A stretch of 64,000 nucleotides of DNA from Rhodanobacter sp. Soil772 (GCF_001428385.1 NZ_LMSK01000002.1:588704-652703), one strand, 5' to 3'. Counted from the first letter of the stretch, positions 27,596-37,326 are shown. The notes: generated by a model not told the origin, from the letters alone. Numbers and translations are program-made.

Positions 27596-28720
27596 ATGAC
27601 CGAGTCCTGCAATCATCAGCGTCGTCGGCTCATGGCCGGGCTGGCAGCCGTGCCAGTGCTGTTGCTGTGCGGAGCGAAACGCCTCTCGCCGGTGCAGACC
27701 CTGACTCTGACCGGGCAGGCCCTGATTGCCCACGACCTGTGCGCCGACGCCTACCCCGGGCTCGCCGCCGTCATCGCGGAAATCCGCCGCGGCGACGTCG
27801 CCATGACCGACCTGGAGACAGCGATCCGCACCCGCGCATCCGGGGCTCCGACCCGCGAGGGCGTATTCCTGCACGAGGCAGGCATCGACGAGTTGCGCTG
27901 CCTGCGCACGCTCGGTTTCGACATGCTCGCGCTGGCCAACAACCATGCCGGCGATTTCGGCCGCGACGGCATACTGGCGACACTGCAGGCAACACATGAA
28001 GCCGGTTTTCATGCTGCCGGCAGCGGCCGCAACCTTGCCGACGCCTGCCGCGCGACGCGCTTCGCCACCGCCGGGCAACCGGTGGCCCTGATCGCCATGG
28101 CCGCCGGCAAGATCCGCGACGGCGCCGCGGCCACCGCCACCCTGCCCGGCATCAACGAACTGCGATTCGTCGCGCATGGCCAACCGGAAAACGGGGACGT
28201 CGAGCGCATCCATGCAGCGATTCGCGATGCCGCCGGTTCGGCCCGCGTCGTCGCCTGCCTGCACAACCATGACTGGGGCGACGACATGCGCGTGACCCGC
28301 GAATGGACCCGCCGCTTCGCCAGATCCTGCATCGACGCAGGCGCCAGCGCGTTCTTCGCGCACGGCGCACCGCTGCTGCATGGAATCGAGCTGCACCGCG
28401 ACGCGCCGATCTTCTATTGCCTCGGCAGCCTGATCTTCCATTCGCGCACCGCGCCCGGGCATTACCCTCCGGAGGTCTGGGAAAGCGCCATCGCGCACCT
28501 GCACTACCGCGACGGACGATTGCGCCAGCTCGAACTGGTGCCGGTCGTGCTCAACGAGCGGGGCGACGACGCCACGCGCCAGAACGAGACCCGCGGCCGT
28601 CCGCGAATCGCCACGGATGAAGATGCGCAGCGCATCCTCACCCGCCTGCAGGCGCTCAGCAGCGCGTTTGGCACCTCGCTGCGGATCGCACGGGCGCGCG
28701 GCTGGATCGAGGTGGGCTGA
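27596..28720 (+). CDS. CapA/PgsA-type metallophosphatase-fold protein
   Basis: A 374-residue protein. Metal-site motifs of the CapA superfamily are visible in order: an N-terminal TGQALIAHDL strand, DLETAI, LANNHAGDFG, LHNHDWG and HGAPLLHGIEL. The N-terminus RRRLMAGLAAVPVLLLCG looks like a Tat-type signal or membrane anchor. CapA proteins occur in poly-gamma-glutamate capsule synthesis, but no capBC genes are near, so a capsule role is not supported. Divergent from the TonB-receptor operon, it may act on related gamma-glutamyl or peptide material (speculation). Confidence 0.82.
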   Translation: MTESCNHQRRRLMAGLAAVPVLLLCGAKRLSPVQTLTLTGQALIAHDLCADAYPGLAAVIAEIRRGDVAMTDLETAIRTRASGAPTREGVFLHEAGIDELRCLRTLGFDMLALANNHAGDFGRDGILATLQATHEAGFHAAGSGRNLADACRATRFATAGQPVALIAMAAGKIRDGAAATATLPGINELRFVAHGQPENGDVERIHAAIRDAAGSARVVACLHNHDWGDDMRVTREWTRRFARSCIDAGASAFFAHGAPLLHGIELHRDAPIFYCLGSLIFHSRTAPGHYPPEVWESAIAHLHYRDGRLRQLELVPVVLNERGDDATRQNETRGRPRIATDEDAQRILTRLQALSSAFGTSLRIARARGWIEVG

Positions 28721-28732
28721 ACCCTGACGGTG

Positions 28733-29131
28733 TCAGTGGCCCTGGATCGGGAACGTCTGCGCATCGCCCGGTGCGGAACCCGAACGGGACGGCGGCGCCG
28801 ACGCTGCCGGCGTGTGGCTGCCGCACTGGTACGCGCCCCACGGCTGCGAGCCATCGGCCGGTTCGGCCAGCGGCTTGATGGTGTCGGCGTGCATCTTGGC
28901 GGCCTCGTTGCGGGCCAGCACTTCCAGTTCGTCGCGCACCTTGATGTCGTTGCGGTCGACCGGACCGACCCGCTCCATCACGGAGACGGTGACCTTGCCC
29001 AGGTCGCGGCAGGCGGACACGTCGCCGCTCCACGCCGTGCGCACGTTTTTTGCCGCGTCGTCCAAGGTGATGCCCCAGCTGCAGGCGCCGAGCAGGAGGA
29101 CGGGAACGAGCAACAACAGAGTCTTGCGCAT
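28733..29131 (-). CDS. DUF4156-type lipoprotein
   Basis: A 132-residue protein with a signal peptide and lipobox (LLLVPVLLLGACS), so it should be lipidated after cleavage. The mature part GKVTVSVMERVGPVDRNDIKVRDELEVLARNEAAKMHADTI (partly quoted) fits the small DUF4156 family of envelope lipoproteins of unknown function. A Ser/Ala/Pro-rich C-terminus follows. ATG 29131 has GGAG about 6 nt upstream. It is convergent with the CapA gene. Confidence 0.72.
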   Translation of the reverse strand: MRKTLLLLVPVLLLGACSWGITLDDAAKNVRTAWSGDVSACRDLGKVTVSVMERVGPVDRNDIKVRDELEVLARNEAAKMHADTIKPLAEPADGSQPWGAYQCGSHTPAASAPPSRSGSAPGDAQTFPIQGH

Positions 29132-29273
29132 GGGTAGCTCCGCAGCGGTGTCTTGGAGTGAAAGAGGCCGGGCCGTTGCCAGCCCGGCCTCCATCCTAAC
29201 GCGAGGACGCCAGCGCGTCCTGCAACCAACGCATAACGTGCGACGCCGGTGAAAACCGGCGCCGCACGCCGGC

Positions 29274-32144
29274 TCATTTCGCCGGCTTGCCGGCTGCCGG
29301 CTTGCCGTCGGCGTCGAGCACCTGCACCTGGCCGAGGTTCAGCGCGCGGATCGGCGCCTCGATCTTCGCCAGATCGCCGACGATCACCCAGGTCAGCTGG
29401 TCCGGGTGGATGATCTCCTTCGCCGCCGCTTCCACTGAGGCATCCGTCTGCGCCTCGATGCGCGACTTCAGGGTCTGCACGTAGTCGTCCGGCCGGTGGT
29501 ACAGCGCGATGCCCTGCAGCGCGCCCATCACCGCCGAAGTGGTCTGATAGCCGCCGGGCATGCTGCGCACGTCGCCGACCTTGATCTTGCCGATCTCCTG
29601 CGCGGTCAGCGGCTGGTCGCCGATCACGCCCTTCGCCTCCTTCAGCATCTCGGCCACCGACGGCGCGGTCTTGTCGGTCTGCACCGGCGCGTACAGCATG
29701 AACGGGCGCTGGCCCTGGGCGTTCTGCAGGAAGCTGAAGGCGCCGTAGGCCCAGTGCTTGTCCTCGCGCAGGTTCATGTTGAGGCGCGAAGTGAAGGTGC
29801 CGCCGAACGCGCCGTTCATGGTCTGGATTTCCAGATCGTTCGGCGCCTCGGTCGACGGCGCCAGGCTGCCGGCGAGGATCAGGCTCTGCTGCGCGCCGGG
29901 GCGGTCGACCAGGTACACGCGCACCTGCGCCGGCGGCGCGACCTTGCCGATGTTCTTCGCCGGAACCTTGCCGGCCGGCGCCTTCCAGTGGCCGAATGCC
30001 GCGTTCAACTGCGGAATGATCTTGTCCAGCGTGGTGTCGCCGGCAACCAGGATCTGCATGTTGTCCGGGCGGATGAAGTCGCCCATGAACGCGCGCATGT
30101 CGGCGGCGCTCAGCGACTTGATCGACGCTTCGGTGCCCGAGCCGGTGAACGGGATCGCGTAGGCGTGGCCCTTGCCGTACAGCAGCGGCGGCAGGGTGCG
30201 CAGCGCAATGCCGGTGGGCTGGCTCTTTTCCTGGGCGATGCCGGCCAGCCATTGGCCGCGCAGGCGGCTGATGTCGGCTTCGCGGAACGCCGGGTTGCGC
30301 ACGATGTCGGCGAACAGGTCGAGCGACGGTTTCAGCTGGTCATCCAGCGCGTTGAGCGAGGCGTTGCAGTAATCCAGCCCGCAGCCGGACATGATGATCG
30401 CGCCGAGCCGCTGCTTGCGCTTGGCGATCTCGACCGAATCCAGGTTCTTGCTGCCCTCATCCAGCATCGACATGGTGAAGCTGGAGGTGCCCAGCTTGCG
30501 GCCCTGGTCCGCCGCATAGCCTGCATCGAACAGCAACTGCATCTGCACCGCCGGCACCGTGTGGCGCTCGGCCAGGATCACCTCGACGCCGTTGTCCAGC
30601 TTGCCGCGCTGCAGGGCGGGGAAGCTGAGGTCCGGGAACGTGCCGACCTCGGGCACGCCCTTGCTGCGGTCGACGTCGCTCTTCACCGTGCGGTAGTCGC
30701 CCTTCGCCGACAGCACCGGCGCCGGCGCACCGCTGGCCGCGGCACGACCGGCGACGTTCGCCATGTCGGTTGCCTCGACCTTGCCCGGCACCACGGTCAG
30801 CGTGTAGTCGCCCCTGGCGATCCACCGGTTTGCCACCGCGCTGACCTGCGCCGGCGTGGCCGCCATGTATTCCTTGAAGTCCTTCAGGTAGGCGCCCGGA
30901 TCGTTGCGGTACAGCTGGCCCTGGGCCAGGATCGAGGCCTGCGTGTTGACCTTTTCCAGCCCGCGCACGAACGAGGCACGGGTTTCGGTCTTGACCCGCG
31001 CCAGCTCGTCGGCGGTCGGGCCGTCCTTCAGGAATTTTTGCCATTCGTCGGCGATCGCCGCTTCGACCTTGGCCGGGTCGGCGCCTTTCTTCACGTCCAC
31101 CTGCAGGTTGAACAGGCTGGCCAGCACGTGCTGCTCCACTTCGACGGAAACGTCGTCGGCCAGCTTGTCCTGGTAGACCAGCCGCTGGTACAGCCGTGAG
31201 GTCTTGCTACCGCCCAACACGGCGGCGGCCAGTTCCAGCAGGTTCTCGTCGGTGGTGCCGCGTCCCGGCACGTTCCACTCGCGATAGATGCGGGTCTGCG
31301 CCACGTTGTCGGTCATCGTGCCGCGGGTCGAGCTGTCGCGCGGCGCCACCCATGGCTGCGGTCGCGGCACCTGCGGACCGGCGCCGATGTCGCCGAAGTA
31401 CGTCAGCATCTTTTCCTTCGCCACTGCCGGCGTGATGTCGCCGGCCAGCACCACCACCGTGTTGGCCGCACCGTAGTAGCCGCGGAACCACTGCTTGACG
31501 TCGCCCAGCGAGGCCGCGTTCAAGTCGTCCATCGAACCGATGGTGTCGTGGTGGTACGGGTGGTTGGCCGGGAACGCCTCGGCCTGGATCAGCTCGCTGG
31601 CGCGGCCGTACGGCTGGTTCTCGCCCTGGCGCTTCTCGTTCTGCACCACGCCGCGCTGCTCGTCGAGCTGGGCTTGGCCGATCGCGCCGAGCAGGTGGCC
31701 CATGCGGTCCGATTCCATCCACAGCGCCATGTCCAGCGCGCTGGTCGGCACCGTCTCGAAATAGTTGGTGCGGTCGAGCCAGGTGGTGCCGTTCTGATCG
31801 GTGGCGCCGGCCAGCTCGAACGGCTTGAAGAACTCGTCCTTGTGGTTTTCCGAGCCCTGGAACATCAGGTGCTCGAACAGGTGCGCGAAACCGGTCTTGC
31901 CCTTCGGCTCGTACGACGAACCGACGTGGTACCACACGCTGACCGCCACTACCGGCGCCTTGTGATCCTCGTGCACCACCACGGTCAGGCCGTTCGGCAG
32001 GGTGAAGCGGGTGTAGGCGAGTTCGGGGATCTGTTGCGTTGCCGCGGTCGCGACAGCGGCATCGGGGGTAGCCAGCACCAGCGGCATGCCGCCGGTAAAG
32101 GCCAGCAGGCCGGCGATGAGCAGGGCGAGTGGTTTCTTTGCCAC
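29274..32144 (-). CDS. M16 family zinc metallopeptidase (two-domain)
   Basis: A 956-residue protein with a signal peptide (KKPLALLIAGLLAFTGGMPL). The inverted zinc motif HLFEH is at residues 88-92. It has an active N-terminal M16 domain and a second M16-like domain without HxxEH, as in pitrilysin-type processing peptidases. It probably degrades peptides in the periplasm. The start is GTG 32144 with an AGGAGG stretch 7 nt upstream, a strong and unusual start. A 272-bp divergent gap separates it from the next gene. Confidence 0.93.
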   Translation of the reverse strand: MAKKPLALLIAGLLAFTGGMPLVLATPDAAVATAATQQIPELAYTRFTLPNGLTVVVHEDHKAPVVAVSVWYHVGSSYEPKGKTGFAHLFEHLMFQGSENHKDEFFKPFELAGATDQNGTTWLDRTNYFETVPTSALDMALWMESDRMGHLLGAIGQAQLDEQRGVVQNEKRQGENQPYGRASELIQAEAFPANHPYHHDTIGSMDDLNAASLGDVKQWFRGYYGAANTVVVLAGDITPAVAKEKMLTYFGDIGAGPQVPRPQPWVAPRDSSTRGTMTDNVAQTRIYREWNVPGRGTTDENLLELAAAVLGGSKTSRLYQRLVYQDKLADDVSVEVEQHVLASLFNLQVDVKKGADPAKVEAAIADEWQKFLKDGPTADELARVKTETRASFVRGLEKVNTQASILAQGQLYRNDPGAYLKDFKEYMAATPAQVSAVANRWIARGDYTLTVVPGKVEATDMANVAGRAAASGAPAPVLSAKGDYRTVKSDVDRSKGVPEVGTFPDLSFPALQRGKLDNGVEVILAERHTVPAVQMQLLFDAGYAADQGRKLGTSSFTMSMLDEGSKNLDSVEIAKRKQRLGAIIMSGCGLDYCNASLNALDDQLKPSLDLFADIVRNPAFREADISRLRGQWLAGIAQEKSQPTGIALRTLPPLLYGKGHAYAIPFTGSGTEASIKSLSAADMRAFMGDFIRPDNMQILVAGDTTLDKIIPQLNAAFGHWKAPAGKVPAKNIGKVAPPAQVRVYLVDRPGAQQSLILAGSLAPSTEAPNDLEIQTMNGAFGGTFTSRLNMNLREDKHWAYGAFSFLQNAQGQRPFMLYAPVQTDKTAPSVAEMLKEAKGVIGDQPLTAQEIGKIKVGDVRSMPGGYQTTSAVMGALQGIALYHRPDDYVQTLKSRIEAQTDASVEAAAKEIIHPDQLTWVIVGDLAKIEAPIRALNLGQVQVLDADGKPAAGKPAK

Positions 32145-32416
32145 GGTGAACCTCCTGTTTCACGGATGAGTCTCCGCAGGCTAGCGGCGCCACGCAGCCA
32201 TCGCAAATGACTTGCGGCACGGTCGAGCCGGTGCTGGCGGCGCGGTGTCCGGCTGTCCGGCAACGGGCGGACGGCTGTCCGCGGACAATTTTCCAGTCGC
32301 CGAATTCGCCGTCATGAATCAACGAAATCAACAACTTGTACAGCACACAGCGCTTGGCACGGGGATTGCTCTATCCGGGATGCAGGGACTTCCACCCATT
32401 CATCGGAGACATGATC
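32145..32416. other. Divergent gap with tandem CTGTCCG-type motifs
   Basis: This 272-bp region precedes the M16 gene (minus strand) and a small plus-strand ORF. At 32245-32290 it carries repeats of the motif GGCTGTCCG and an inverted CGGACA, giving a compact inverted-repeat cluster. It could bind a regulator, but I recognise no known operator. The rest holds no gene that I can support. Confidence 0.4.
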
Positions 32417-32620
32417 ATGAAATTCGAGACCTTGATGTTGCGCGGCCTGTTTATCGCCTGCCTGGCGGTCTGCGGCCTGATTCTTGGCGCGATGGTGACG
32501 ACCACGCCGGCCTCCGTGCAGCTCGCCGCCAACAGCAGCGTCGGCGCCATCCTGCTGGCCGCGCCGACCAGCTGCGCGCTGCCGCCGGACGGCGTGGTCT
32601 GCCCGCAGATCGGCGGTTGA
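32417..32620 (+). CDS. Small secreted/membrane protein
   Basis: A 67-residue predicted protein. ATG 32417 has GGAG (32405-32408) 8 nt upstream; ATG 32411 is too close to it. A hydrophobic run ([17 protein letters not shown]) follows a basic residue and may be a signal or membrane anchor. Two Cys residues sit near the end ([16 protein letters not shown]). I do not recognise the family. The coding call relies on the ribosome site and the sensible hydrophobic pattern, so it is tentative. Confidence 0.5.
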   Translation: MKFETLMLRGLFIACLAVCGLILGAMVTTTPASVQLAANSSVGAILLAAPTSCALPPDGVVCPQIGG

Positions 32621-32661
32621 GCACTCGACGAAACTTTGCCCGGACACGCGATAATGGCGGG

Positions 32662-33132
32662 ATGCTGCACGTCATCCTGTTCCACCCCGAGATCCCGCCG
32701 AACACCGGCAACGTGATTCGCCTGTGCGCGAACACCGGCGCCGCGCTGCACCTGATCCGGCCGCTCGGCTTCCAGCTTGACGATGCCCGGCTGCGCCGCG
32801 CCGGGCTGGACTACCACGAGTACGCCAGCGTCGCGGTGCACGACGACCTGGCCAGCTGCCTTGATGCGATCGGCACGCCGCGGGTGTTCGCCTTCACCAC
32901 CCGCGGCCGGGTCGCTCACGTCGACGCCCGCTTCGCCGACGGCGATGCGCTGCTGTTCGGCTGCGAGACCGCGGGCCTGCCGGGCGATGTGCTGGAGTCG
33001 ATCCCCGTCGAACAACGCCTGCGCCTGCCGATGTGCCCGGACAGCCGCAGCCTGAACCTGTCGAACACGGTCGCCGTGGCCGTCTACGAAGCCTGGCGCC
33101 AGTTGGGTTTCCCCGGCGCCGCGGACGTCTGA
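32662..33132 (+). CDS. trmL: tRNA (cytidine(34)-2'-O)-methyltransferase TrmL
   Basis: A 156-residue SPOUT methyltransferase that 2'-O-methylates the wobble nucleotide of tRNA-Leu isoacceptors. [29 protein letters not shown] and [19 protein letters not shown] are its three knot motifs. Length is normal for TrmL. ATG 32662 starts the conserved N-terminus [17 protein letters not shown]. It precedes ubiJ-ubiB on the same strand. Confidence 0.95.
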   Translation: MLHVILFHPEIPPNTGNVIRLCANTGAALHLIRPLGFQLDDARLRRAGLDYHEYASVAVHDDLASCLDAIGTPRVFAFTTRGRVAHVDARFADGDALLFGCETAGLPGDVLESIPVEQRLRLPMCPDSRSLNLSNTVAVAVYEAWRQLGFPGAADV

Positions 33133-33159
33133 GCCCGGCCGGCGGGCTACAATCGGCGG

Positions 33160-33810
33160 ATGAACGCCGCCACTCCCAACTCCTGGTTGCCGCAACCGCT
33201 GCGCAAGCTTGCCGGCCGTGCGCTGGAAACCGCGCTGAACCACACGCTCTCGCTCGACCCGGACACGCAGCAGAAGCTGGCCGCGTTGAACGGCCGCAGC
33301 GTGCAAGTGCACCTGCGCGGGCCGGAGCTCGCGCTGGCAGTGACTGTCGACGGCACGCGCCTGAAAGTCGGGCCGCCGCAAGACGACAATCAGTTGAAGG
33401 TCGCCGCCACTCCGGGCAGCCTGCTGGCGATGCTGTTCCGCCGCGACGATGACGGCATCGCACCGGGCAAGGTGGAGATCGCCGGCGATGCCGAGCTGGC
33501 GCGCCGGCTGGAAAAGCTGGCCGGCAAGTTCGCGCCGGATTTCGAGGAAGCATTCGCGCGCAGCTTCGGCGATGTGCTCGGCGTGCCGCTGGCCAGGGCC
33601 GTGCGCAAGGGCCTCGCCCACGCCCGCGAAACCGCCAGCCATCTCACCGAGGACAGCGCTGACTGGCTGCGCGACGAGGTGCGCGTGGCGATGGCGCCGG
33701 GCGAAGTCGAAGGTTTCCTCGACGGCGTGGACGACGTGCGTGAGCGCAGTGAGCGGCTGGAATCACGCGTACAACGGCTGATGCAACGCCTGCAGGGCAA
33801 CGCCGCGTGA
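33160..33810 (+). CDS. ubiJ: Ubiquinone biosynthesis accessory factor UbiJ
   Basis: A 216-residue protein with an N-terminal SCP2-like lipid-binding domain ([37 protein letters not shown]) and a C-terminal helical region, as in UbiJ. UbiJ supports assembly of the late ubiquinone synthesis complex. Its stop overlaps the GTG start of ubiB by four bases (GTGA, 33807-33810). This coupling strengthens the call. It is not next to ubiE, in contrast to E. coli. Confidence 0.9.
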   Translation: MNAATPNSWLPQPLRKLAGRALETALNHTLSLDPDTQQKLAALNGRSVQVHLRGPELALAVTVDGTRLKVGPPQDDNQLKVAATPGSLLAMLFRRDDDGIAPGKVEIAGDAELARRLEKLAGKFAPDFEEAFARSFGDVLGVPLARAVRKGLAHARETASHLTEDSADWLRDEVRVAMAPGEVEGFLDGVDDVRERSERLESRVQRLMQRLQGNAA

Positions 33811-35456
33811 CGCCGCTGAAAGTGGTGCCGCGCCTGCTGCGGGTCGCCTCGGTGCTGCTGGCGTACCGGCTCGACGAACTGGTCGAAGCCGCCCACCTGT
33901 ACCGTCCGCTGAAACTGCTGCGCCCGCTGGTGGCGCGCCCGCGCATCGACATCCGCGGCCTGCCGCGCGGCGCCCGCCTGCGCCACGCGCTGACCGAGCT
34001 CGGGCCGATCTTCGTCAAGGCCGGCCAAGTGCTGTCGACCCGCCGCGACCTGGTGCCGGCGGACATCGCCGACGAACTCGCCCTGCTGCAGGACCAGGTC
34101 GCGCCGTTCCCCGGCAGCGAAGCGCGCGCGATCGTCGAGCAGGAACTGAAATCTCCGATTGGCCGTCTATACGCCCAATTCGACGAAACCCCGCTGGCCT
34201 CCGCCTCGATCGCCCAGGTGCACGCCGCCACCCTGCATGACGGGCGCGAGGTGGTGGTGAAGGTGCTGCGCCCCGGCATCGACGCGCAGATCGCCCGCGA
34301 CGTGAAGCTACTGCGTTCGCTCGGCGAACTGGCCCAGCGCTGGCATCCGAACGCCGACAAGATCCGCCCGCTGGATGTCGTGGCCGAAGTCGAGAAGATG
34401 CTGGAGAACGAGCTGGACCTGCAGCGCGAAGGCGCCAGTGCCAGCCTGCTCAAGCGCAACTTCGACAGCGGCGTGGATCTCTACGTGCCGGCGGTGCATT
34501 GGGAACTGACCAGTGCACGCGTGCTGACGCTGGAGCGCGTGCACGGCATCAGCAGCGACGACATCGTCGCGATCGACGCTGCCGGGCTCGACCGCAAGGC
34601 GCTCGCCGCCAAGGGCGTGCGGGTGTTCTACGAACAAGTGTTCCGCGACAACTTCTTCCACGCCGACGCGCACCCCGGCAACATCTGGGTCGACCCCGCG
34701 CGCACCGGCGAGCCGCGTTTCATCGCGCTGGACTTCGGCATCATGGGTTCGCTGCCCGAGGCCGACCAGTACTGGCTGGCGCAGAACTTCATCGCGCTGT
34801 TCGAGCGCGACTACGCACGCATCGCGCAACTGCACGTGGCCGCCGGCTGGATGCCGGCCGACGTGCGTCTGGACGAACTGGAAGCGGCGGTGCGCACGGT
34901 GTGCGAGCCGTACTTCACCCGCCCGCTGTCGCAGATCTCGCTGGCCGAACTGGTGGTGAAGCTGTTCCAGACCGCGCGCCGCTTCGAGCTGACCCTGCAG
35001 CCGCAACTGATCCTGCTGCAGAAGACCCTGCTCAACATCGAGGGCGTCGGCCGCATGCTCGATCCGGAGATCGACATCTGGGCGGTGGCGCATCCAGTGC
35101 TGAAACGCATCCTGCGCGAACGCTACAGCCCGCTGCGCACCCTGCGCGAGGTACGCAAGCGGCTGCCCGAATGGCTGCACCATGCGCCGGAATTTCCCGA
35201 GCTGATGCATGAGGCGCTGCGCCAGATCGGCCGTGGCGAACGGCGCGCGCTGAGCGACCCCGTCGCGCTCAAGCTGATGCACGACAACGCCCAGCGCCAG
35301 CACAAGCTGCTCGCCTGCAGCCTGCTCGGCGGCGCGCTGTTGATCGGCGCGGCCCTGCTGTGGACATCGGCGCCGCAACACGGCATCTGGCCGCCGCTGT
35401 GCGCCGGCATCGCCGGGCTGCTGGCCTTCGCGATCGGCTGGCCACGCTCGCGCTGA
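33807..35456 (+). CDS. ubiB: Ubiquinone biosynthesis atypical kinase/ATPase UbiB
   Basis: A 549-residue member of the ABC1/ADCK/UbiB family needed for ubiquinone synthesis. The KxGQ-type motif [16 protein letters not shown] and the Ala-rich [11 protein letters not shown] loop replace the usual kinase P-loop. [10 protein letters not shown] and [10 protein letters not shown] are the catalytic and metal sites. Two C-terminal hydrophobic segments anchor it in the inner membrane ([19 protein letters not shown]). GTG 33807 is the start, overlapping the ubiJ stop. Confidence 0.95.
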   Translation: MTPLKVVPRLLRVASVLLAYRLDELVEAAHLYRPLKLLRPLVARPRIDIRGLPRGARLRHALTELGPIFVKAGQVLSTRRDLVPADIADELALLQDQVAPFPGSEARAIVEQELKSPIGRLYAQFDETPLASASIAQVHAATLHDGREVVVKVLRPGIDAQIARDVKLLRSLGELAQRWHPNADKIRPLDVVAEVEKMLENELDLQREGASASLLKRNFDSGVDLYVPAVHWELTSARVLTLERVHGISSDDIVAIDAAGLDRKALAAKGVRVFYEQVFRDNFFHADAHPGNIWVDPARTGEPRFIALDFGIMGSLPEADQYWLAQNFIALFERDYARIAQLHVAAGWMPADVRLDELEAAVRTVCEPYFTRPLSQISLAELVVKLFQTARRFELTLQPQLILLQKTLLNIEGVGRMLDPEIDIWAVAHPVLKRILRERYSPLRTLREVRKRLPEWLHHAPEFPELMHEALRQIGRGERRALSDPVALKLMHDNAQRQHKLLACSLLGGALLIGAALLWTSAPQHGIWPPLCAGIAGLLAFAIGWPRSR

Positions 35457-35458
35457 CC

Positions 35459-35487
35459 TGCAGGAGCGCACCAGGTGCGCCCCTGCA
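35459..35487. repeat. REP-like hairpin (GCGCACC type)
   Basis: TGCAGG-A-GCGCACC (35459-35472) pairs with GGTGCGC-C-CCTGCA (35474-35487) with a single A/C mismatch and a 1-nt loop. It lies between the ubiB stop and the truC start. It resembles the GCAGGAGCGCACC repetitive elements of pseudomonads and relatives. It could also affect transcript processing. Confidence 0.7.
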
Positions 35488-35498
35488 CGGACCAAACC

Positions 35499-36212
35499 AT
35501 GATCGAGATTCTCTACCAGGACGACGCGCTGATCGCGGTGAACAAGCCCGCCGGTCTCGCCGTGCACCGCTCGAAAATGGTGGGCAACGCCGAGGAATTC
35601 CTGATCGACCTGCTGCGCGAGCAGGTCGGCGACAGCGTGTACCTGGCGCATCGGCTCGATCGCGCCACCAGCGGCGTGCTGCTGGTCGCGCGCAACAAGG
35701 AAGTCGCCGCTGCGCTGGGCGAGCAGTTCATGGCGCGCGCGGTGCACAAGCAGTACCTGGTGGTGGTGCGCGGCTGGCCCGAGCCGGACGAAGGCGTGAT
35801 CGACTACCCGCTGCCCGGCTCGCGCGAAACCGGCCCGCGCCGCGAAGCCCGCACGCGCTACCGGCGGCTGGCCACGATCGAGGTGCCGATCGCGCTGGGC
35901 CGCTATCCGCAACAGCGCTACGCACTGCTGCTGGCCGAACCGGAGAGCGGCCGCTTCCGCCAGATCCGCAAGCACCTGGCGCACATCCATCACCCGGTGG
36001 TTGGCGACTGCCAGCACGGCCGCGGCGACCACAACCGGCTGTACAAACAGCACTTCGGCTGCCACCGGATGCTGCTGCATGCGTGGCGATTGCGCTTCGC
36101 GCATCCGCTGACCGGCGCTGCGATGGAGACCGAGGCGCCGCTGGACGCCGCGTATATCGGGTTGCTTGATCGCTTCGGCTGGACATTGCCAGGAGTGAGT
36201 GAAGAGGAGTGA
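35499..36212 (+). CDS. truC: tRNA pseudouridine(65) synthase TruC
   Basis: A 237-residue RluA-type pseudouridine synthase. The catalytic Asp54 is in HRLDRATSGVLL. NKPAGLAVHRS is the nucleotide-contact motif and FRQIRKHLAHIHHPVVGD the C-terminal signature. Length and the short N-terminus without an S4 domain fit TruC, which modifies U65 of tRNA. ATG 35499 is the start; the stop lies inside a long inverted repeat. Confidence 0.9.
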   Translation: MIEILYQDDALIAVNKPAGLAVHRSKMVGNAEEFLIDLLREQVGDSVYLAHRLDRATSGVLLVARNKEVAAALGEQFMARAVHKQYLVVVRGWPEPDEGVIDYPLPGSRETGPRREARTRYRRLATIEVPIALGRYPQQRYALLLAEPESGRFRQIRKHLAHIHHPVVGDCQHGRGDHNRLYKQHFGCHRMLLHAWRLRFAHPLTGAAMETEAPLDAAYIGLLDRFGWTLPGVSEEE

Positions 36213-36278
36213 GAAGTGAGAGAAAACAGGGTCCGGACGCACGGCCGTTTTTCTCTCACTTCTCACTCCTCGCTTCAC
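36199..36278. repeat. Long near-perfect inverted repeat across the truC stop
   Basis: The left arm 36199-36226 and right arm 36249-36278 are complementary, with 22 bp in a perfect run (GAGTGAGAAGTGAGAG core) and a 2-nt bulge beyond. The ~22-nt loop contains GGTCCGGACG and CGGCCG. The left arm includes the truC TGA stop codon. The right arm lies 33 bp before the arfB start. The RNA could form a very stable hairpin and may end truC transcription. Confidence 0.85.
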
Positions 36279-36310
36279 CTACTCACTTCTGGCCCTCTAC
36301 ACTCCACCGC

Positions 36311-36733
36311 ATGCTGACTATCAGCCGCACCCTCTCCCTGCCCGAGTCCGAACTGGTCGAGCGCTTTCTGCGCGCGGACGGCCCCGGCGGGCAGCACGTG
36401 AACCGCACCGAAAGCGCGGTGGAGCTGCGTTTCGACGTGATCAACTCGCCCTCGCTGCCGGAGGAAATCCGCGCGCGCCTGCTGGCGCGGCGCGATCGCC
36501 GGCTCACCGCCGAAGGCGTGCTGGTGATCCAGGGACGCCGCTTCCGCGACCAGGTGCGCAACCGCGACGACGTGCGCGAGCGGCTGGTCGAGATCATCCG
36601 CGGTGTGCTGGTGCCGCCGAAGAAACGCGTCGCCACCAAACCGACCCGCGCTTCGAAGGAACGCCGCCTGGCCGGCAAGCAGCAACGCGGCAGGATCAAG
36701 CAGGACCGTTCACGCAAACCGGAGCTCGAATGA
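36311..36733 (+). CDS. arfB: Ribosome rescue factor ArfB (peptidyl-tRNA hydrolase, RF-1 domain)
   Basis: A 140-residue protein of the YaeJ/ArfB type. The GGQ motif at residues 26-28 (GPGGQHVNRTES) hydrolyses peptidyl-tRNA on stalled ribosomes. The Arg/Lys-rich C-terminal tail (KKRVATKPTRASKERRLAGK) would enter the empty mRNA channel. Length is normal. The stop overlaps the start of the acyltransferase gene by four bases (ATGA). Confidence 0.95.
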   Translation: MLTISRTLSLPESELVERFLRADGPGGQHVNRTESAVELRFDVINSPSLPEEIRARLLARRDRRLTAEGVLVIQGRRFRDQVRNRDDVRERLVEIIRGVLVPPKKRVATKPTRASKERRLAGKQQRGRIKQDRSRKPELE

Positions 36734-37326
36734 AAGGCCATCTCCCGACTCCCGCCCAGTTGCCGCCGCAGATGCCGCAACTGCGCGACGGATGGCAACG
36801 CCGCACCTGCCGCGCCGTGCTGCGCATGGCCGGCTGGAGCCTGGTCGGCGAGTTCCCCGACGCGCCGAAGCTGGTGCTGATCGCCGCGCCGCACTCGTCC
36901 TGGTGGGACGGCGTGTGGGGCCTGCTGGTCAAGGTGGCAGTCGGCGCCGACGTGCACTTCATGGGCAAGCAGGAGTTGTTCTTCTGGCCGCTGGGCAGCC
37001 TGCTGCGCCGGCTTGGCGGCATGGCGATCGACCGTGGCGCCGCCAAGGGCGTGGTCGAGCAGATGATCGACCAGTTCCGCCAGCGCGAGAAACTCTGGCT
37101 GGGCATCGCACCGGAAGGCACGCGCAAGCCGGTGAAGCGCTGGAAGAGCGGTTTCTGGCACATCGCCCACGACGCCGGCGTGCCGATCTTCCCGGTCGCG
37201 TTCCACTATCCCGACAAGACCATCCGGCTCGGCCCGCTGTTCGACACCGGCGCCGACATGGACGCCGACATCAGCCGCCTGCGCGCGTTCTACGCGCCGT
37301 TCGCGGGCAAGCACCGCAACGTCTGA
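36730..37326 (+). CDS. Lysophospholipid acyltransferase family protein (PlsC-like)
   Basis: A 198-residue protein with the HxxxxD motif in APHSSWWDGVWG and a second motif APEGTRK. FMGKQELFFWPLGSLLRRLGGMAIDR lies between. This is the PlsC/LPLAT fold that transfers acyl groups to lysophospholipids or related acceptors. The acceptor is not defined, and a long hydrophobic N-terminus is missing, unlike classical PlsC. It is co-transcribed with arfB. Confidence 0.88.
   Translation: MKGHLPTPAQLPPQMPQLRDGWQRRTCRAVLRMAGWSLVGEFPDAPKLVLIAAPHSSWWDGVWGLLVKVAVGADVHFMGKQELFFWPLGSLLRRLGGMAIDRGAAKGVVEQMIDQFRQREKLWLGIAPEGTRKPVKRWKSGFWHIAHDAGVPIFPVAFHYPDKTIRLGPLFDTGADMDADISRLRAFYAPFAGKHRNV

Noticed and set aside
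27596..28720. CapA-like gene as part of a poly-gamma-glutamate capsule operon
   Set aside because: No capB, capC or capD-like gene is adjacent.
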